Below, one piece after another: positions 60,367 to 64,000 of a stretch of DNA of 64,000 bases. This DNA comes from Microbacterium sp. LKL04 (GTDB lineage Bacteria; Actinomycetota; Actinomycetes; Actinomycetales; Microbacteriaceae): NCBI RefSeq assembly GCF_900102005.1, contig NZ_LT627736.1, forward strand, positions 2,604,001 through 2,668,000, in the 5' to 3' direction. The translations under genes were made by a program, and so were the position numbers. The first letter of the stretch is position 1. Every line of letters starts with the position of its first letter. A model generated the notes under the pieces. That model saw only the letters and a program-made list of their open reading frames with translations, made no database searches and had not been told where the DNA came from.

Positions 60367-63300
60367 ATGATGTCATTCGGCTGGTTGCGATCCCGCCCCA
60401 AGACGTTCGCGTCGATCAGTGCGGTGACCGCGGCCGTCGTGGCTGTCAGCGTCCTCGCTCTCACCTACGAGGGTGAGCCGACGACCGAGGTCGACCTCAA
60501 CGACGGCGGCGTGTGGCTGACCAAGCAGACGAGCCTGCTCGTCGGGCACTTCAACAATGAGTCGCGCATCCTCGACGGCGGTCTCCGCACGCTGTCGGCC
60601 GACTACGACATCCAGCAGGCCGGTAACCGCGTCCTCGTCACGGACCAGACCGAGAACACGGCGACGGCGATCGACCCCGCGCGGGTCGTCCTGTCCGACA
60701 GCGCCGACCTCGCATCCGGTGCGAAGACCGTCCTCGGCGGACCGACGGTCGCGACGGTCGACGGTGACGGCGGGCTCCGCGCGGCACCCTTCACGTCCAT
60801 CGCCGCCGTCGGCAAGGAATCGGGCGACCCGATCGCCAAGCTCGGCAAGGGGGCTGTCGTCACCGTCAGCACCGCGGGCATCGTGTACGCCGTCTCTCCC
60901 GAGACGGGCAAGCTCTTCGCCTACGCGCCCGGCGCGGACGGCAGCTTCGTGCAGACGGCGGAGCGCGATCTCGAGGGGATCGACAAGGGCGACGAGCTCG
61001 CGATCAGCGCGGTCGGCGGCGTGAGTGTCGTCCTCGACCGGACCACGTCGGTGCTCTATTCGAGCGACGGCCTGCAGACGGAGGTTCCGAAAGACGCGGT
61101 GCTCCAGCAGCCGTCCAACGTGACCGACTCCGTCACCCTCGCCACCCCGACGCAGCTGGTGCGTGTCCCGCTCGGCGGCGGGGATGCCGTCGTGAAGGAT
61201 GCCGAAGGCGGCGGAGGCAACCCGGCGCAGCCGGTCCACGTCGCCGGCTGCGCCTACGGCGCGTGGTCCGGAACCGGCGCATTCATCCGTGACTGCGACG
61301 GCGAGGAGAACGACCTCGCCAAGACGATCAAGGGCGTCGACGGCAAGAGCGATCTCCGCTTCCGTGTGAACCGCGACGTGGTCGTGCTGAACGACGTCTT
61401 CGGCGGCGGCGCGTGGATGGCCAGCGACGCGCTGCAGCAGGTGGACAACTGGGAGGACATCACTCCTCCCGAGGGCGAGGGCGAAGAGGAGGAGGAGACG
61501 ACCGAGGAGACGATCCAGACGACTCTCCCCGAGCGGAGCGAGCAGAACACGCCGCCCGTGGCCGAGGACGACCGCTATGGCGTTCGTCCGGGCCGCACCA
61601 CGGTGCTCCCGGTCCTCGAGAACGACCTCGACGCAGACGGCGACGTGCTCGTCGCCAAGGTCGTCACACCGCCGTCGACCGGCGAGGTCATCCCCATCTA
61701 CAACGGCACCGCCCTCCAGATCGCGATGCCCGAGGACGCGACCGGGACGACGAACTTCACCTACGAGGTCTCGGACGGCCGCGGGGGCAAGGACAGCGCC
61801 CGGGTCTCGCTGACGGTGAAGCCGCTCTCCGAGAACTCCCCCCCGGTGCAGAAGCGCAAGACGGCCATCACCGTCGAGACGAACGGTGTCGTCTCGTACA
61901 ACGTCCTCAGCGACTGGGTCGACCCGGACGGCGACGACATCTTCCTCCAGTCGGTCAGCCCCGACGGCGGCGACGAGGCCGAGTTCACTCCGGACGGTCA
62001 GATCACGTACCGGGCGATCGGCGGTACTCAGGGCCGCAAGGACGTCCCGATCTCCGTCTCGGACGGGAGCGAAAGCACTGCCGGAGTGGCGCGGTTCGAC
62101 ATCCGTCCTCTCGGCACGACGTTGCCGGTCACGAACGCCGATCACGTCGTGACGCGTCCCGATCGTCCCGTCACGGTGCGTCCGTTGACGAACGACACGA
62201 GCACGGGCAGCGAGCAGCTGCGCCTGACCCGCGTGGACGACGTCGAAGGGGGGACGGTCGGCCGCGACTACCCCGACAAGTCGTTCACGTTCCGGTCGTC
62301 GAAGGTCGGCACGTACTACGCGACCTACCTCGCATCCGCGGGCCCCAACTCCGCTCCGGGCATCGTTCGCATCGACGTCCTTCCCGAAGAGGATGCCGAC
62401 GTCGCCCCCATCGCGGTGCGCGACGTCGCACTCCTGCCCGCCGGCGGAGACGTGCTCGTCAATGTGCTCGGCAACGACACCGATCCGCAGGGCGGCATCC
62501 TGGTCGTCCAGTCGGTCTCGGTCGACGAGGATGCCGGTGTCGCCGCCGCCGTCCTCGGTCACGAGACCGTGCGCGTCAGCGACCAGGCGTCGCTCGACAA
62601 GCAGGTCCGCTTGACCTACACGATCTCCAACGGGGAGCAGTCCGCGCAGGGCGAGATCATCGTCATCCCGGTGCCCGCACCCGAGAAGCTCCGGCCGCCG
62701 ATCGCCGTCGACGACGAGGTCGTCGTGCGCGCCGGCGACGTCGTGACCATCCCGGTGATGGACAACGACTACAGCCCGAACAACAGCGAGATCCACGTCT
62801 CGCCGGACCTCGTCCCCCCGCTCATCGACGAAGCCGACGGCGACCTGTTCGTCTCGGAGGACACGTTGCGCTTCCGCGCCGGGCCCGAAGCGAAGACGGT
62901 CAACGCGACCTACGAGGTCGTCGACGAGACCGGTCAACGGGATGCCGGCTACGTCACCATCCGCATCCTGCCCCGCGACGACAAGGCGAACGCCGCTCCG
63001 CGTCCCCGCGACGTGACCGTCCGGACCCTCAGCAACTCGGCCGTGACGGTGCCCATCGACCTCAACGGGATCGACGCGGACGGCGACTCGGTCGAACTCG
63101 TCGGGCTCGCGTCGGCGCCGCAGAAGGGGCAGGTCTCGGCGATCGAGGCGGACTCCTTCACCTACACGGCGTTCGAGGACTCCGTCGGCGTCGATCGATT
63201 CCAGTACCGGGTGCGTGACGCCCTCGGCAAGGAGGCGACCGCGACCGTCGAGGTCGGCGTCGCCCCGTCTCCCACCACCAACCAGGCCCCGTATGCGGTG

Positions 63301-64000
63301 CGCGACTCGATCACCATGCGTCCGGGACGGACGGTGGCCGTCGACGTGCTGAAGAACGACTCGGACCCCGACGGCGATAAGTTCGGCTTCGCCGAGAACG
63401 CCGTCGAGGCTGCGGACGTCCCGGGTCTGAGCGCGAAGGTGTCGGGACAGCAGCTCCTGATCACGGCCCCCGACGAGCCGATGCAGACGAGCGTGCTCTA
63501 CACGATCGCCGACGAGCGCGGCCTCAGCGCGACGACGTCCGTGCAGGTCACGGTCGATCCCGACGTTCCCCTCGCCCGCCCCATCGCGCGGGACGACCGC
63601 GTCCTGCCGGAGCAGGTGCAGGAGGACGGCAGCGCGGTGGTCGACGTGCTCGCGAACGACGACGACCCCGACGGCACGCGTTCCGCGCTGAAGGTGTCGC
63701 TCGGCACCGGCGGTGAGGCGGCCCGCGTCGGATCCGGCGGTCAGGTCAGTCTGGACATCACCGACGAGCGTCAGCTCATCACCTACTTCGTCACCGACGA
63801 GGATGATCAGGTCGCCGCGGCCTTCATCCACGTCCCGTCGTTCCAGGACCTGCCCCCGACCCTGATCTCGACCGAGCCCGTCACGGTCAAAAGCGGTGAG
63901 ACGATCGAGCTTCCGCTGTCCGAATACGTCCGTGCGTCCGGTGGCGGGAATGTCGTGATCACCGAGGCGGAGAAGGTGGCCGCTGCGCACAGCAACGGTG
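60367..64000 (+). CDS. Very large Ig-like/cadherin-like repeat surface protein (partial, runs off window)
   Basis: Open from a double ATG (60367, 60370) for 1,211 codons to the window edge with no stop. The N-terminus MMSFGWLRSRPKTFASISAVTAAVVAVSVLAL is a signal-anchor (basic then hydrophobic). A beta-propeller-like region (about 35-370) follows, then an acidic Pro/Glu/Thr linker (EGEGEEEEETTEETIQ), then tandem bacterial Ig-like units beginning NTPPVAEDDRY, NSPPVQKRKT, PPIAVDDEVVV, NQAPYAVRDS, with recurrent VLxNDxDPDGD calcium-type motifs. In related actinobacteria such genes precede MoxR, DUF58 and transglutaminase genes; that context is outside view. Surface adhesion or cell-wall role is inferred. 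Confidence 0.85.
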   Translation, partial: MMSFGWLRSRPKTFASISAVTAAVVAVSVLALTYEGEPTTEVDLNDGGVWLTKQTSLLVGHFNNESRILDGGLRTLSADYDIQQAGNRVLVTDQTENTATAIDPARVVLSDSADLASGAKTVLGGPTVATVDGDGGLRAAPFTSIAAVGKESGDPIAKLGKGAVVTVSTAGIVYAVSPETGKLFAYAPGADGSFVQTAERDLEGIDKGDELAISAVGGVSVVLDRTTSVLYSSDGLQTEVPKDAVLQQPSNVTDSVTLATPTQLVRVPLGGGDAVVKDAEGGGGNPAQPVHVAGCAYGAWSGTGAFIRDCDGEENDLAKTIKGVDGKSDLRFRVNRDVVVLNDVFGGGAWMASDALQQVDNWEDITPPEGEGEEEEETTEETIQTTLPERSEQNTPPVAEDDRYGVRPGRTTVLPVLENDLDADGDVLVAKVVTPPSTGEVIPIYNGTALQIAMPEDATGTTNFTYEVSDGRGGKDSARVSLTVKPLSENSPPVQKRKTAITVETNGVVSYNVLSDWVDPDGDDIFLQSVSPDGGDEAEFTPDGQITYRAIGGTQGRKDVPISVSDGSESTAGVARFDIRPLGTTLPVTNADHVVTRPDRPVTVRPLTNDTSTGSEQLRLTRVDDVEGGTVGRDYPDKSFTFRSSKVGTYYATYLASAGPNSAPGIVRIDVLPEEDADVAPIAVRDVALLPAGGDVLVNVLGNDTDPQGGILVVQSVSVDEDAGVAAAVLGHETVRVSDQASLDKQVRLTYTISNGEQSAQGEIIVIPVPAPEKLRPPIAVDDEVVVRAGDVVTIPVMDNDYSPNNSEIHVSPDLVPPLIDEADGDLFVSEDTLRFRAGPEAKTVNATYEVVDETGQRDAGYVTIRILPRDDKANAAPRPRDVTVRTLSNSAVTVPIDLNGIDADGDSVELVGLASAPQKGQVSAIEADSFTYTAFEDSVGVDRFQYRVRDALGKEATATVEVGVAPSPTTNQAPYAVRDSITMRPGRTVAVDVLKNDSDPDGDKFGFAENAVEAADVPGLSAKVSGQQLLITAPDEPMQTSVLYTIADERGLSATTSVQVTVDPDVPLARPIARDDRVLPEQVQEDGSAVVDVLANDDDPDGTRSALKVSLGTGGEAARVGSGGQVSLDITDERQLITYFVTDEDDQVAAAFIHVPSFQDLPPTLISTEPVTVKSGETIELPLSEYVRASGGGNVVITEAEKVAAAHSNG

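Noticed and set aside
60373..63990. Minus-strand open frame of 1,205 codons
   Set aside because: It is antisense to the Ig-like protein gene. Its product is an Arg/Asp/Val-rich sequence without domains, as expected from the reverse frame of a high-GC gene, whereas the plus frame has a signal-anchor and clear repeat units.

Overview
The window is a gene-dense piece of a high-GC (about 70 percent by eye) actinobacterial chromosome. Most likely it comes from Microbacterium or a close Microbacteriaceae relative. This rests on family content (a DUF3073 protein, an Rv2578c-type radical SAM protein, an LpqI-like GH3 lipoprotein, a DUF3516 helicase), on the many start codons preceded by a TAnnnT hexamer at a 6-7 base gap (leaderless transcription), and on a strong excess of the heptamer GGATGCC. 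I see no tRNA, rRNA, insertion sequence, prophage, CRISPR array or replication origin. The content is mainly chromosomal housekeeping and transport genes.

Layout. 1-9 kb: an MFS exporter, purine genes purD (minus) and purM-purF (plus), small membrane or secreted proteins, a CynX-type MFS carrier and DUF3073. 9-13 kb: a universal stress protein, a PadR regulator with its DUF4097 partner and a probable operator, a 52-residue membrane peptide, and a Rho-N protein joined to a type IB topoisomerase. 13-24 kb: an RND exporter, an aldose epimerase, a DEAD-box helicase with an Arg/Asp-rich repeat domain, GNAT, radical SAM, a VanY-like peptidase and an acyl-CoA dehydrogenase. 23.6-26.5 kb (minus): an APC permease and a saccharopine-dehydrogenase-family enzyme.

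26.6-31.2 kb (minus) is the most interesting region. It holds a double-ATPase ECF transporter with two YkoE-like substrate components and a siderophore-interacting flavoprotein, with a DtxR/IdeR-like box just before the ATPase gene. It reads as an iron-regulated import-and-reduce system.

31-40 kb: a secreted intradiol-dioxygenase-like lipoprotein, pirin and GNAT genes, then cstA-ybdD, a LytS/LytR-type two-component pair, and DUF485 plus a sodium:solute symporter. This looks like a carboxylate (pyruvate/acetate) sensing and uptake block. 40-49 kb: an LpqI-like GH3 protein, a DUF3516 helicase, a hexapeptide acyltransferase, a short PNPOx-family oxidase, DUF1697, RecQ, and a divergent MarR/VOC pair with two matching operators. 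49-54.5 kb: a Gfo/Idh oxidoreductase, a SulP transporter divergent from a MerR regulator around a palindromic operator, and a GH36 alpha-galactosidase. 54.7-64 kb: an acyl-CoA oxidase, a tag-cupin-uvrA-like repair group, and the first 1,211 codons of a very large surface protein that runs off the right edge.

Intergenic DNA carries several long inverted repeats. Two sets share core sequences (CAGTCTCG/CGAGACTG and AGTGCAGGTT), and a fragment of the second appears to lie inside the linker of the ECF ATPase gene.
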